Positions 33,001 to 46,079 of a stretch of 64,000 nucleotides of DNA are shown in pieces. The first letter of the stretch is position 1; every line of letters starts with the position of its first letter. A model generated the notes under the pieces. That model saw nothing but the letters and a program-made list of their open reading frames with translations, had not been told where the DNA came from and made no database searches. Position numbers and translations under genes: made by a program. Source of the stretch: Cyanophora paradoxa (lineage: Eukaryota; Glaucocystophyceae; Cyanophorales; Cyanophoraceae); contig QPMI01000590.1 in NCBI GenBank assembly GCA_004431415.1, positions 83,306-147,305 of the forward strand, read 5' to 3'.

Positions 33001-36000
33001 TCCCGCAGCACTGCGTGCTGCATTCGGGAGCGCCGGTCGGCATCCTGAGGCCTTGATGCTCGAATTCGAGCCGCTACCCGACCAGGCCTGGAGCTAGAGG
33101 CCCGGCCTGCACTTCTGAGGCTCGTCGAGCCTCGGAGAGTGGCGCGTTTCACGCACAGCCGGCCCATGCGGCCCCCGAGCTCGAGGTTCACCTGGCTACC
33201 TAGCCTGGGCCCCATGGTCCTCGAGCTCGAGCCTAGCGCTAGCGCTAGCGCCGGCGGCGATATCAACTGCGGATTCGAGCTCGAGAGGCGAGCTCCGGCC
33301 CGCGGCCCGAACCGTAATCACGCCGTCACGAGCCCCAGGCTCGAAAGGGGCCCGAGTTGCTGAGGCTCTCTGCCTACAGCTGTCGCAAAAAAGCGCAAGA
33401 CGCCCCGCAGTCGGGCCTGGCCCAAGATTGAGGGCGCCGCGCGGCGCACCTCTCACTGCGAGCCAGCACCTGGCCTGGCCTGCTCGATGCAAGCTCTCAA
33501 CTCCGGGTCCCGAGGCTCTCCGATCCGGACTGGAAGCTGTCAGGCCTAGATCCGGATCCGCCGGGCCGGACCCCGAAGCTCACGCTGCTTTTCGAGCGAG
33601 ACGTCGACGCTCTGGGCCCCGGTTGACTAAGCCTTGGAGCAATCGCAAGCCGCCACTGTGCCAGCTCGAACGCCCGGCGGCCCGCCCGGCGCGGCGCCTC
33701 GCGATCGAGCTCGAGCTCGCTTCCGAGCCCTGGATCCGGTTATGGGTCGATTTCGGCCCTCATGATCAGGGCCTGCTGGCACTGCGAACTTCGGAATTCG
33801 GCTCCCGCCGTTGCCGCTGCGTGCACGCAGACCGAGCTCATGATCAGCCGCGAGCTGAGGGCCGGAAGTCACGTGCATGAGCACGTCCACCACGGCTCAG
33901 AGCTGCCCAGCCTCCAAGGCTCCGCGGCTGCTGAGCCCCAGGCCCGCGATCAGACCTGCGACTGGCAGTGCCAAGCCTCGCCAGGCACAAATTCGATGCC
34001 GTCACGGCGTTTCGGTCTCGGCCGCCGACACCCGCCGGTCCCGGTCTCGGCCGCCGGGCCCCATCGAATTACGATCGGCAACTCGCCTTCGCGGTTGCCC
34101 TCGCCTTCGCGGTCAGGGATCGCGATCGCCGAGCTGCCGTTCGCATCGCCGAACTGCCGTTCGAGGTGGCCCGGCCCCGGCCCCACGGCCAGAGGCGCGA
34201 TTGCGAAAATGTGCACTGCGGCAGCACGCCCAGACCCGGTGTGCTTGTCACAGCACACCGCGGCACGATCCGCAGCGCAGCTGTCACAGTGTGCGCGATC
34301 GGGATACCAATCCTCAAATCGAACCCCATGGCTGATCTCGCGTGCTGCGACGTCGGGATCCTTCGAGTTCCCGCGCGCGCGTCCAATGCCGTGCCTCACG
34401 ATCGATATCGGCCTGCGGCCCCCAGGCCTCGGCCCTGTACCTCGCGCCGCTACGAGCCTCCAGAGGCCTGAGAACAGCGTCTCTCGCGCCGCTGCGAGCA
34501 AGGAGCGCTACAAAGCCGGGTCACAGCCCTACGCCGACCCGGGTGACCGATCGCAAAATCGCGGGCCTTGAATTCGAACTTTGAATTCCGAAGTTCCAAC
34601 CCGGCCTCGGCCTCCGATCCGTGAACGTGGGATCGCCCTCGGCTCGAGATCGAAGCTGGTCACGTGTACGTACACGCTTACGACAGCGCCGTGCGCGCGG
34701 CACGGCGCCGGCCCGCTGTCGACGTCGACGTCGCGACCGCCTGCCTCGTGACCTCGAACTCGAGCCTTGGAGCCGCTGAGCCCGTTGAGTCTCGCCCTCT
34801 CTCAGAGGCGGAGGCACCCGGCCCGGCCCCAGGCATCATGGCATATTGGCTCTGCCCCCCCACCCGCACCGCGGCGGCTGGTGGGCGCAGATCGTGATCG
34901 CATGGCCATGCGAACGCCTGTAAATATTCAAGCCGATGCGTATACGGCCCTCGCCCCTCGGCCCGAGGCCCCGCAGCCCACGGCCAGCTTGCCGCTGAGC
35001 CCTGGAAGTCCTCTGCAGCTATATAGCTACCCGCAGAAGTAGCTGCGGTCCCTGGCCTCGAATCCAGAGGACGGGCTTAGCCCGCGATCGGCGCTTGCAA
35101 TTGCCTGCAAACAGCTGGCGGCTGCGGCCCGGAGGCCCTAGGCCTGCCCTCAGCCTGGCAGGGCCCGAAGCTGACAGCGGCACCCACGCCCCGCGCCAAA
35201 GCGTCCAATGCGCCTGGCGCCCCGATGCGCGGGCGCCTCGCGATCGCCGACATCGTGCCACGTGAACGAGCCTCGGAGCTCGGGCACTGCGCTTCGAAGT
35301 CGTCTCGAGCCGCCTTTGGCCAAGGCGAGCTCGAGCTCACGATCAAAGTTACGCTAGCTCGCTTGGATTTAAACCCAGAGCCCGCTGCACGCGCTCCAGC
35401 CCGCCCGTGGCTGCCGTGCACGTGCCGGGCCATGCGTATAGGGTCCGATGACCCGCGAGAATCCGATAATCGAGATCCGTCAATTCGCAATCGTTGCCCC
35501 GATTCAGGGTGCCGGCCTGCGAATTTGGATCGCAAGGAACGACTATCGCGAGCCTCGCGATCGCGATCGGATTTGGAGCAGCTGCGGTCGCAGGCGGCCC
35601 TCGGCCCTTTTGAGGTCTGAGGTTGCCCGGGCTCGCAGCTCCGGCTCCCTCCTGCCAGACTATCCCCACCGCCGGGCCGGCACTGCGGAAGCCGTGCCCG
35701 TCCGATATCGATATCGCGAAAATCCGATAATCGGGACCGGACTCAAAGATTCGCCATCGAATATTCCGAGCCTCGGAGTGCCCGGCCAGCCCGTATCTGA
35801 CGGACGGCCCGTCACATTCGAGCCCCGAGCTCGGAGCAGTCGCACTTTCAGGCGACCCTCGGCCCTTACCTGGCACGTCCCCTCGCGGGCCCCTCGCCCA
35901 AGGGCCTCCTCGTCGGCGCCTGCGTCGACCCGCATCGGGATTCCAGCCCCGGCCCACCGGGCCGCACCGGCCTGCCCCGCGAAAACCGGCACGGCCACGA

Positions 36001-39000
36001 GCCCAGCGAAATTCGGGGCGAGCCTAGGCCCCGCGAATATCCGCGTCGCGGATCCACGATCACGCTCGATCGCTGGACGTCGCAAAGCTGTGAATTAGGG
36101 CCTCGCCCCTACGAGAACGCGGATTGTGGCCCCCGGCCCCGACGCGAATCGAAGCTCGCAACGGGCTCGACTCGTCCTCCCGAGTTCCGGTGAAACCGAG
36201 GCTAATCGCGAGCGTCAAGCTAGCGACTGGAATCGAATGTCGGGCTCCCACGCGTGGGCCAGCGCTACAACGTACAGCGGGCCCCAGAGCCGCTTGTCGA
36301 GCCGCGCACGACTCTTTTCACGTGCAATCGCGTGGCCGCGGACGCGGACACCGATCGCGAGCGCCACAAATATTCAAGCCGCAGCCACCATGGCCAGCGG
36401 GAATAAAGGCTGCAAACGTTAAACAAAACTAAACGGCTAGCCCTACCTTGCATAAACCGCGTGCACGTGCACGTGTGTGTTGCAGGCGCGGGTCTCAGCC
36501 CCGGCCAGGCCCACAGCATATGCATCGATATCGCGACCGGATATCGGATGCAGCCGCTGAGCAGCCGCGCTGAGCGCCGCGAAAAATTCGAAGCCTGAGC
36601 ACTTATGCGGTAGCTTTCTCAAAGAGGCTGCGCACACGGCCCCGTGGCCCCGGACCGACTCGCGAAACGACGTCGACTCGCGATCGCGAACGGACGATCG
36701 GCTGCGCTGAACAGCGCCCGGCTCTCTCTGCCAACGCCGGCACGCCGCTCGGCGAGCGCTGATGAGGCGCTGTAATGGAGCGCCGTGCTACAGAGCGCCG
36801 ATCCAGCTATCGAATGTACGGTCGCGATTTGCAGCGGCATACATTCGCGCGAGCACTCCGAGAACGGCGCTGGCAATGCCAGCCCGCCAAGGGCAGCGCT
36901 AGCTCGAAAAGAGCATTGCCGCCGCCCTGAGCCGGGACCTGTGCACCACTTTGCCAAACCCGGCGATGCTGCAGCTGGTGCTGGCTGCAGGCATTTTTCG
37001 CACCGTAGCGCAGCCTTCAGGGCTCGCAGCCCGGCCCGCGAAATTTACACGTGACCGCACGGCGGCAGGCCCAGGCCTCGGCACGGCCGCTCGCCGCCAA
37101 GCCTGCGCACGCGGCCTTCAGCCCCACCCGCCTTGCGGCACGTTCATGCCTCGACCTCCCGCTAAAACGCGGTGGGAGAGAGGATGAGGCAGGGAAGACT
37201 GCATGAGCTGCAGAAATCGTAATTCGCTACCGAGTGAAGCGAACCTGTCGACCGCACTGCGGCACCCAAATTCGAAAGCATCGCAATTCGAATTCGGAAT
37301 TCAATGATTCGGGACCGTGGGCGCGGCGCCGGATCCGATGATCCCCAGCCCGTTCTCGATCTGCGCGGCAGCGAGCCCTAGTGGCTGGCCCGTGCGCAAG
37401 CCACGCGTACGGTATCCAATTTTCGGAAAGCCGTTCCCACCTAGCTGGTGGAATCTGCCGGCTTCACACTCCGGAACACCCGCCACGGCCAACGAGAGAC
37501 AGCGAGCAAAAGCCGCTGAGCTTCATCGTCTGCTCTCTCAAAAGCCGCCACGGCCCACTGCGAGACAGCGAGCGAGAGCTCTATCGTCAGTTCTCTCGAG
37601 AGCACCGGGGCCCGGCCCCCGGTCCGCTAAGGGAACGCTTGCGATCGTGCATGATATCGTCGGCACGATATTGACGCTCGTATGCACGAGCACGGCTCCT
37701 GCAACCGGCCGCTACCGGTCCCGCCCCTGCAGCTGGGAACCAATCGCGTCGGTTGCACGCCGCGGCGCCCGCCTGCCGATCCCTATGGTGCTGCTAAAGC
37801 TGCCGCGCGTACGGCGGCTGGCGCCCAGCCATCAATACCACGGCATGCGCAGCCGCGCCCTGCACACGCACTTGTGCCCGGCGGCCGCAGTGCACGCCCG
37901 TGGCCGGCTGCCGCAGTGGCGAGGCCGTCGACGTCACGGCGCACGCCAGCGGACGTGAGGGCGCCCGCGTGCACAATCTTTGCTCCGGACGTTTCCCGGG
38001 CCCTCTAGATCTGTGCATGCGAATCACTTCGCGTCGCCACGAAAATTTTGCAGCACTAGAGTGCGGCAATTTAATTTCGCGCCCACGTGTGCGTGGCCAT
38101 GCCCAGCGGCCCGGCCCTTGCACGGCCCTTCGGCCAAGCATATGCATCATCCTCAGCCTCAGACCAGCCTCTGAGCCTGGTTCTGACGCTTACTAAAGCG
38201 GTCACGGCTCTTGCGACTCACCCGAGTCCGACGGTTGATCATGACCTCGATCTCGTGATTCCGCCCCGACGCCACGCGCGGCTCGGAACCGAGATGTAGG
38301 CTACGCGTCCGCGGCCCGCTCGAGAAGGCCAGACCGTCGGACCGTGCACGCACGGCCGATTTCGTACCTCTCGGCTCGCGAAATTTCGCGAGGGCCCAGC
38401 ATGGCGAAAGTCGTCGATTTTCGCTGGCGACCCGCCGGCCGGGCTCTCGTCCCGAGCAGCGGCGCGGATTTTCTCAAATTCTGCCCCGCAACCCGGACCA
38501 TCGGACGTTCGCGCATACCAAGTCACGCGGGCCCGGCTGCATGCAGCTGGCGCTCCTGCGAGCGAACGAGTTCGACATAGCTGTCAAATTCGTTCCGCGC
38601 TGGGCGGTGGCGACCCGGGATCTTATTCCCGGCAGTGGCGCACCCGCTTCATTCACTGAGGCCGCTCCCATAAATCTGGGTGCTGGCGCCCCGGCGCCTG
38701 GCCTACAAACCGCGAAAAGCAGCAACACGGGCCAACAGACACGAACATACACAGCCGAGCGCTATATATGCAAAATCGTGTTTCGGAAGCTCGGCCCAGG
38801 CCTTGAGCTGATCGACGACCGCTCGAGACTCGAAGCTCCGAGGCTCGATGCCCTCGTGCTCGACACGACTGGCGTCCGATCGAATCGCGACATTCGAACG
38901 GCGGGCACTGCAGTGCGATTGACTCGCGATCGGCACAATCGTGGCCGGCCGACGCAATTGCTCAGTTGCCCACAACTCAATTCAAATCGAAGCCAGCATC

Positions 39001-40913
39001 CATTCAACCTCGCTCTGGCCCCGCGGCTCACGCTTGCCCCTCGAGCTCGATTGAGCCCGAATCGAAAGCAAAGCGGCCCGGGACGCCATGGAATACAACG
39101 AAAGAGAGACGGTTACGGTCGTGCATGATCACGCCTCGCCGTGCTTTCTGCCCGCACTCGCGAATTTCTGCACCACGGCCTACTGTCCTGATCCAATCAC
39201 GGATCCCAGCGGCCTCAGCGTGCCAAAATTTCGCGGAAGACGGTGGAGCACCGGGGACGGTGCTTAACCGAAGAGGGAGTGGCATCAGGAGCAGCTCGCC
39301 GTGCTACGGCTTCCGCTCTTCAGCGGAAGAGGAGTACGTGCACATGCACTCGAGCCGAAGGCCGCGCGCCTCTTGGCCCGACGCTGGAGCGCCTCTCCGA
39401 TCGGCGCATTCCTGCCACGCCCCGACTTCCCCTCTTCAGTGGAAGAGGAGTCGGAATCAGACTCAAGCGCGCAGTCACGCCTGCTACGCGCGCGCCGCCC
39501 CATGGCCTGCAAATCAGCAGCCTGCCCCATGGCCAGCGCGCGCCGCCGCCCGCAGGCTGATCATGAGCGATCGAACCTAGCCGACCGCCTTGAGGTCCCC
39601 TCACACGGCGGCTTGCCGGGATCCGGGTCTCGCCATTAATATTGGCGAACTACATTCCGCCTCGGAAACCCATCGGTGGCGATGCCACTGGGGCTGACGG
39701 CCCGCAGGCCCTGTTGTTACGTGCACAGCCAGTGACCGTGTCCGGAACGGACTGGCAAGTGCTGTCTCGACAGAGCTTGAGAGCCCAGCTACGGCCAGTG
39801 CACTCGCTTGCACTACTCACCGATGTGGCCTTCTAAGGACCGGAATCGGATCTCAGCGGCCGACTGCATGCCGTGTAGCGGTCTGGCTACGCACAGAACA
39901 CGAATTCGAATTCATGATCAAGAGATCTGAATCTCTGAAGGATTCGCCGTTCATCAGCCTCGCCCGATCGCCTGGTATATGGAGAGGCGATCGGAGACGA
40001 GCCCGTAGCGAAGGCTGGCGAATCGGTTGCAATTCCGAGGGTCTCGGCACCGCGAACATGCAGTCTCGCGGGTCGCTGCAGAACCCCTTCCTGCGATCAC
40101 GACCCGCCAAGCTCGCCAGCGAGCCCGGCTAGGGCCGGATCACAGGGAGGCCCGGCCGAAGGAACGACTGATGGGATTCGCGGCCAGCACTCGCACGCGC
40201 CTTCAATCGATGGCCGCATCTCGCTGGAGCGTTGACACCCGGTCTCATCGCCAGCAGCTTAGCGCTGCGATGTCACGCACGCCGCGAGCGCGAGACCCTC
40301 CCCGAGGCTCCCCATCTCGTTCCAGGCCATACACAAACGCCAGTGCCAGCGCACACGTACACTGCTCTGCGCTCGCCAAGCGGGCGCCTCCGTCCCGTGG
40401 CCATGCGTGGCTCTACGTGTGCACTGCAGCCCTCACGCCCCAGCGCGTGTTCGGGGCCTGGCGTATGCTTCACGAGCTCCGACCCTGCTCGATTCCCCTC
40501 CAATGTACGTGAGCGACCTTGAACTCGCTTGCCTTCAGCATCGAGTTCGGCGGCTCCGCGTCTTTGGCCTCGTGATCCCGCCGCGGAAGTGCAACCGTGC
40601 ACTCTGCGGTCCTCGTGATCAGAGCCGGGAGCCGTGCAGATCGGACCCTGCACTGCAAGCTGCGCAACCCGACTCGTACGGAAGCGCCAAAGCAGTCACG
40701 GGATCGTTGGAGCATTTACATTCTGCGATGTTGAGCGGCTCGAGGGCTCGTACTTGCATCGTGTGCACTTGGTCACGAGCCCGAGCTCGAGACGCACGCG
40801 AATGCAAGGTCGCTGCTCATATCGACGTCGACGTCGACTGCATGCTTCATGAATCCACTCTGGCCGCACCGACAGCCGTCTGAGCCTGGAATAAAATATT
40901 CCGCTCGACGCAT
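30036..40913. other. Long palindrome-rich non-coding region
   Basis: About 10.9 kb with no frame that shows domains, phased exons or conserved motifs. It is crowded with short palindromes (GAGCTC, CTCGAG, CGATCG, GATATC, AGGCCT, TGATCA, GAATTC, TTCGAA). A direct repeat of CCGAGGGTACTATTCCCGG lies at about 30915 and 30968. The motif GGAAGAGGAG, also found just before the second LTR-like repeat, recurs at about 39326 and 39440. If the two LTR-like repeats belong to one element this would be its body, but I see no reverse transcriptase, RNase H or integrase motif. Confidence 0.4.
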
Positions 40914-41822
40914 TTGCAAGCCGGCTGTGGATTGGAAGCCGGCAGACGCAAACCCGCCTTTAAGGCGTGCGAACCGGACGGTCAATTGCAACAAGCTTCA
41001 GTAGACCCTTCCCCAACCAAACAACCCGAACCAATCTATACCTTGCCCCGATGCTGCTCGCGGTCGCTGCGCCGTGGGGCAGATTTCTTTGCTCGCTTTG
41101 CCTCAGTCTTGGCTGAGGAGCGGGTCGCTACTGGTCGGGCCACCGTCTTGTCGGGTGAGACGATCAGTAGCGGGCGCCGTTCAGAGCCTTTCGTTCACTT
41201 TTCTGGAGCCTGGGCCCACGAGCTTGAAAAAGAGTGGTTGAGCGTGAGCTTTGCTGGCACATCTGGCCCCGAGAAGCAGGTGTTGTCGGGCGGTCCGCTC
41301 AAGCCGTGCCCTGCTCTTTCGTTGGGCCTGATGGGCGGCCCGGATACCTCCTCGTTGGTTTCTTCCCGAGGCGGTGAAACTTCCCATCCGTGCCACTCTC
41401 CAGCGGCCCTCGCCGTTTGGAGTGAGTTTGGGCCAGCGTTTACACCTTCCGAGTTTTTATGCTTTTCCCTTTCGAGCTTTCCCGCATGCACGCATTTGCC
41501 TCACCTGCCATGCCTTGCATACGACCTGGACGGGATCGATCTACAGCTACCTGGCCTTCTACCTGGCCTGCAGCTGTCTGCGTTCCTGTCCCCGGGCCGT
41601 GGCTCAGGTTCCTCGTCTTGGGGCCTGTCGGTACCCTCGAGCGGTGCACCCATCGGCGGTGTTGGGGACGCCCTCTTGCGGTTATGCCGACTGGAGTCAC
41701 GGTTTGACTGGCTACGTCGCGCGGACGCGACGTCAGCGGAAGAGGAGTTGTCGCCTGGCTCGATTAATATTCCCAGGCCTTGCGGTGACTTAGTGACTAG
41801 AGCTAGTTGGTGCCTGACGTAG
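40914..41822 (+). other. Open frame of 302 codons running into the LTR-like repeat
   Basis: This is the longest frame in the region, with less biased composition than its surroundings. It starts MQAGCGLEAGRRK and contains RLCRLESRFDWLRRADATS near the end; the stop lies inside the LTR-like repeat. I recognise no domain. It could be a remnant of the retroelement's coding part or chance. Confidence 0.2.
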
Positions 41823-42036
41823 TCTGAGAGCCCTGGCATAGTCTCTCTTCCTGTAGGCTTACCTCTCGGTAGCCTACGCTGGCCTGCCTCTACCTGTCTT
41901 AGGGGTACAGAGTCAGTAGTCTTCCGGGTACACAGTGAATACACCAGCCTGCATCTACAGCTGCTCCAGCACAGGGAGCCGGCCCCGCGCAGTACTGCGC
42001 GGTGCCTAATCGGGTGGGAATACCTCCCATCCGACA
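41749..42036 (+). repeat. LTR-like repeat, copy 2 (288 bp), preceded by a purine tract
   Basis: Direct repeat of 29754-30035. Immediately upstream is GCGGAAGAGGAG (41736-41747), a good polypurine tract, as expected before a 3' LTR. Ends are TGTCG...CGACA. Confidence 0.55.
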
Positions 42037-42150
42037 GGCTGGAATCGTGAGGACGGGGCATAGGGGGGTGCGGGCGTTGGGCCATTGACATTAGGCCGGG
42101 CGGGCCGTTTAGGTGCCGCGGCGCTTGCACTGCGGCAGCTTTAAATTTTA

Positions 42151-42210
42151 CTTGAGCGCTCTCTAGAACTCTGGATATCGCTCGATTTGGAGTTCTAGAG
42201 AGCGCTCAAG
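42151..42210. repeat. Perfect 21-bp inverted repeat with 18-nt loop
   Basis: The arms 42151-42171 and 42190-42210 are exact reverse complements around CTTGAGCGCTCTCTAGAAC. The loop contains GATATC. It could be a small inverted-repeat transposon remnant or an RNA hairpin; no gene is adjacent. Confidence 0.7.
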
Positions 42211-42763
42211 AGAGTCGCCCCGTAAGCCTAGGTTAATTTCCCTTGCCCAGACCCCGAGCCCAATTAACTGACGCGCGCGGCAGCAAGTCATGCGCATGCA
42301 GTGGCCGGCCCTAATAACTTAATAACTTAGTATAAGCGATCACAATGTGATTCAATTGTAATCGAGATTGTAAGTGATCGAGGTGCTGATCATTCTTCGA
42401 AATCATGATCAGTACGGAGACAAACCTAGAGCTACGTATACAACGAAACTCTCTTCCTAGGCCTAGGCTAACTGATCTACCTCTATTGAAATCTTGCACT
42501 TGGGAGCTGATCATGATCATTCACAAATGAAAGCTTTTTAAGCGCCGGCGCGCGCAAGCAGAACCAATCCGGTTCCATGGTTAATTAGAGCGTGCATACC
42601 GCACGTGCGAAAATCGCTCGGGTCGAGAGCGCAAAGGTCCTTGGGCTGTCTATCTGTCGTCTGATCTCTCTAGACTGGTTACACGTCGATCGCGATCGGA
42701 AAGAGGGCTCTGATCTGGCCCTGGGAGGGGAAAAGCCCGGTTGCGGCCGCCCGCGCGCAGCGC
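42211..42763. other. Non-coding stretch downstream of the DUF4832 gene
   Basis: 42246-42312 is the relative of the repeat next to the Ngaro element. The rest is AT-richer, with TGATCA motifs (42390-42515) and no gene. Confidence 0.4.
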
Positions 42764-45051
42764 TCAGGCGAGGGTGACCGAGCCGAGGTCGAGCCAGGCG
42801 CCGGACTGCTCCGCGTTGGCAAAGCGGAAGGGGAGGCCGGCCGGCAGCGGGTTCGCCACCCGCATCGAGACGGTGTACTGGCCGCGGGGGACGGACGTCG
42901 TCGAACGGACAGTCGTGTACGCGAAGGGCTGGCGGGGCCCGTCAGCAATGAAATCAAACCCGATAGCGAAGAAGCTCGAGCGAGAAGCTGAGAACTAATT
43001 AGATCGAGACGCACCTGGCCGGGGAGCGTGGCGCGGATGTCCCAGTTAGTGGTCCATTGAGAGGCGACCTTGCCGTCCGCGCCCCGGAGGGCGACCTGCC
43101 TTGGCGGTAAGAAAAGCGCGAAACTTCCCATGGCCATGAGCTACATTGGCGGGGCCGCGCGCCTGGACGGGCCACTTGTAGTAGAAGGGGGCGACGCCGC
43201 GGTTCTCGATGTGGACGGTCAGGCGGAGCGTGCTCGTGGCCGTCGGCGCGAAGATCGCCTGAAAAAAACGGGGCGTTCAGAGCTCGAGGCGGGTTCGAAG
43301 GCGAAGAATAACAGCAAGCGCGCGCCTTGGGCACGTGGAGCTCGTAGCCCATCGCGCGGCCCGCAGCGTTGATGCGGCTCTTCTGCTGAGAAGGTCAGCA
43401 AGAGGCGCGAAACATTAGTAAAATAAAGAAGATTCCGCGCCTGCTCTCCAGACCAGATGGCGTCGAAGCCCTTGGCGAAAATCATCCACGAGGCGCGCGT
43501 CGTGCGAATGCACCTGCTGGAAGTGAGCAGGGAAAGAAAGGCGCCAGCAGTCAAGTTTTCCCGCGGCGCACTCAGAGACGGTGGCGCCATTGCCGGGGTC
43601 CGCGGCGGGGTTCGAGTCCCACATGCTCTTCGCGATGTCGGGGAAGACCTGCGCGGGAGACGCTGGTGAGCCGCGAGCCAAATGAAATGCGAGGGCGGGA
43701 ATCGCTTGCCTCGCCGCCGATCATCTGGGTCTTCCACGCATCGAGAGCACCGGCCTGTAGCGCGAAAGGCCACCAAAATTAGGGCGCAAAAAATGCAGGT
43801 ACACTTTTCCGCGGTTATAATCATCAGATCTCGCGAACCTTGCCGAGGCGAGTCATGAACGAGTACGTCGGGGCGCTCTTGACGAGGGTCTCGTGAACTT
43901 TGAGCACGTTAGAGGAAAGCGCGAGCGCTAGCGAATAATCTTTGGGCTCAAAATTCACCGAATGAGTCGTCGTGGAATCCGATGGGAAGACCGGCAGACA
44001 CCTCGTCGGGGTTCCGTGCCACGATCTTCGTCTGCTTGAACGCTTTGAGGAAGGCACGCGCGATGCGGTCCTTGATCGCCTGCGAGGGAGCGAGATCGTT
44101 CGACGGATACTGCGGAAGACCCGCGAGTCAGAAAAGCCGACAAAAGAGCCAGAACAAGATAGCTATAAAGGAATCAAATTTCGCGGACCGTGTGCCACTC
44201 GCCCCAGTAGCCGACGAGGCCCAGCATGATGGAGCCGATGCGGACGTCGCCGTCGTACTTGGCTCCGAGGGCGGCGATGAAGGTCTCGAGGGCAGAGCCA
44301 AGGATAGGGTTGTCGTAGTCAGGGCTGAGGCTCGGGCCGTTGCCGTAGTCGGAGTACGCAGTCGCCTTCACGCCGGAGCTGAGCAGGAACTGCGCGCCCG
44401 GAAACGCAAATTTCGCGCAGATAATCAGCATCGAAAACCGATTTCGCGCGCGGTGCATGCGCTGACCTTGGGGATGGCAGAAGGACGTCCGGGATAGTCC
44501 CTACGCGCGAAAGGGCAAGCAACGCGTCAATTTTGTATGAACGGCCAGTACTTGACGTGATGAGCGGGGAAAGCGCGATATCTAGAGCGCACATGTAGAA
44601 GCGGATGACCGCGTGATGTCCGCGAGCCCCGATAGAGCCCAGAATCTCGTCAACGGGACCCCAGGCAAAGGAGTTCGGGCCGACGAAGACGTCCGAGAGC
44701 GGGATATAGCTGAATTCCACCGCCTGCGCACGCGCAGGAGTCATGATCAGGCGCGTGCGCGCGAGAACACGATCGAGGCTCCTTGGATATCGATGCGTGT
44801 CTGCGACACGCACCCAGTCGGTTCCAGCAGAGTTGTCCTGTGGATAGAAAGACGCCCAGCCTGCGCGAAATTTTGAATTCGAATTTTGCGTGCAGCGGCG
44901 AAGGCCCGGCAGCGCGGCTGCAACGCGACACGAACGCACCTTTGAGCGGATTCGGGCCGTTGACGGGCTTGTAGGTGAGGGAGCCGCCAAAACAGGCGGC
45001 CGCGGCCGTGAAGAAGATCACAGCCGCGAGGAGGGAGCCGGAGCGGGCCAT
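42764..45051 (-). CDS. Secreted DUF4874/DUF4832-type protein, paralogue 1
   Basis: ATG at 45051, TGA at 42764-42766, about 13 exons. Phased exons include 44940-45051, 44814-44860, 44593-44723, 44467-44500, 44189-44399, 43959-44109, 43839-43897, 43710-43754, 43572-43648 and one starting at 43513. Exon 1 encodes a signal peptide (MARSGSLLAAVIFFTAAAA). Then come NPLKGWASFYP, SFAWGPVDEILGSIGARGHHAVIRFYM, GLVGYWGEWHT, GFHDDSF, WMIFAKGFDAIWSG and the C-terminal NPLPAGLPFRFANAEQSG. This order matches DUF4874 followed by DUF4832, a putative glycosidase-like barrel plus a beta domain of unproven function. At least four introns have GC donors (for example 43649-43709). Confidence 0.8.
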
Positions 45052-46060
45052 TGCGACGATAGTCTTGTCGGGGCTTCGAGATCTCGAGGAAGCGACAGGA
45101 AGGCGCGATGCTGGCGCCTGAGACTTGGCGGGAATGAACTCTCGCCCTTTCGCGTTCGAGGCGACTGCGGGCGATTCGCGCATCAGAGACGCTGCGAATA
45201 CACTTTTCCAGGCGCCACTGAAGCCCCCGGAGCGCCACGCGGGCGCCCGGCGAGCGCACCTTGCCGGCCTCGGAACGATTTGAAAGTGAGGACTTCGCGG
45301 GCCGTGGCGGGAGTCAGGCAGCAGGGGGGGAGGACCTGGAGGGGAGAGGAGATCAGCGCCCCGGACCTGGAGGGGGGGGGGGGGGGGGGGGAATTATAAA
45401 GCGCCCCGGCCCGCGGTCCGAGAGAAGAATTCGAAAGGGGCGGATCTATATATAGCGCTAGCTGGATCGAGCTCGAGCTCGAGCGCTAGCTAGCTATAGT
45501 GCCTCGCGGAGCTCGCGAGGGGAGCTTAAAAGCTTGCAATATTAATTTAATTGAGCTCGAGATCTAGAAATTGCAACTGATTTAATGCAAAACTCGCGGA
45601 TCCGGCCGGAGGACCACGGATCCGGATCAGAGATAACTTCAAGTCACTATATATATAATTTATATACTAAAGGAGGTCGGCCTATACATAGCTCGGCGGG
45701 CCAGCTGGCGCCCAGCCTCCTCCTCAGGGCCTCCGGGGCCGGTTCTTATATAGCTCCGAGGCTCGGCGGGGGGGCGGCCCAGCGGGCTGGCCATGGCGCC
45801 CCGTTTTCTACGCTTAAGGCCTAGGAGACCGACCCACGTAGCTAAAGAATAAAAGAATATCTAAGCCCTGTAGCTAGTGAGATCCGTATCGCTGTAGCTC
45901 TGTCTTCAGCCTGCTTGTGCCTCGTGATATCGATGCAAGCTCTGATGGCTTCGATGCTTGCCAAGTTGCGCGCTTGTGAATTCCGATGTCAACAGCAGGA
46001 ACGTCTCGGAATAGCTGTAGAAAAGCTTATAATCATGATGTAAGTTTTCGAGACGTCAAC
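45052..46060. other. Intergenic region with a 20-base G run
   Basis: It contains the upstream region of paralogue 1, a run of 20 G at 45372-45391, a GAGCTCGAGCTCGAG palindrome near 45470, and AT-rich sequence (45520-45680). No gene seen. Confidence 0.4.
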
Positions 46061-46079
46061 CGGAGCCATCAAGCGACTC

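Noticed and set aside
30152-40883. Dozens of frames of 100-270 codons in the palindrome-rich region
   Set aside because: High GC suppresses stop codons on all frames; the translations lack domains and no exon phasing like that of the real host genes is seen.
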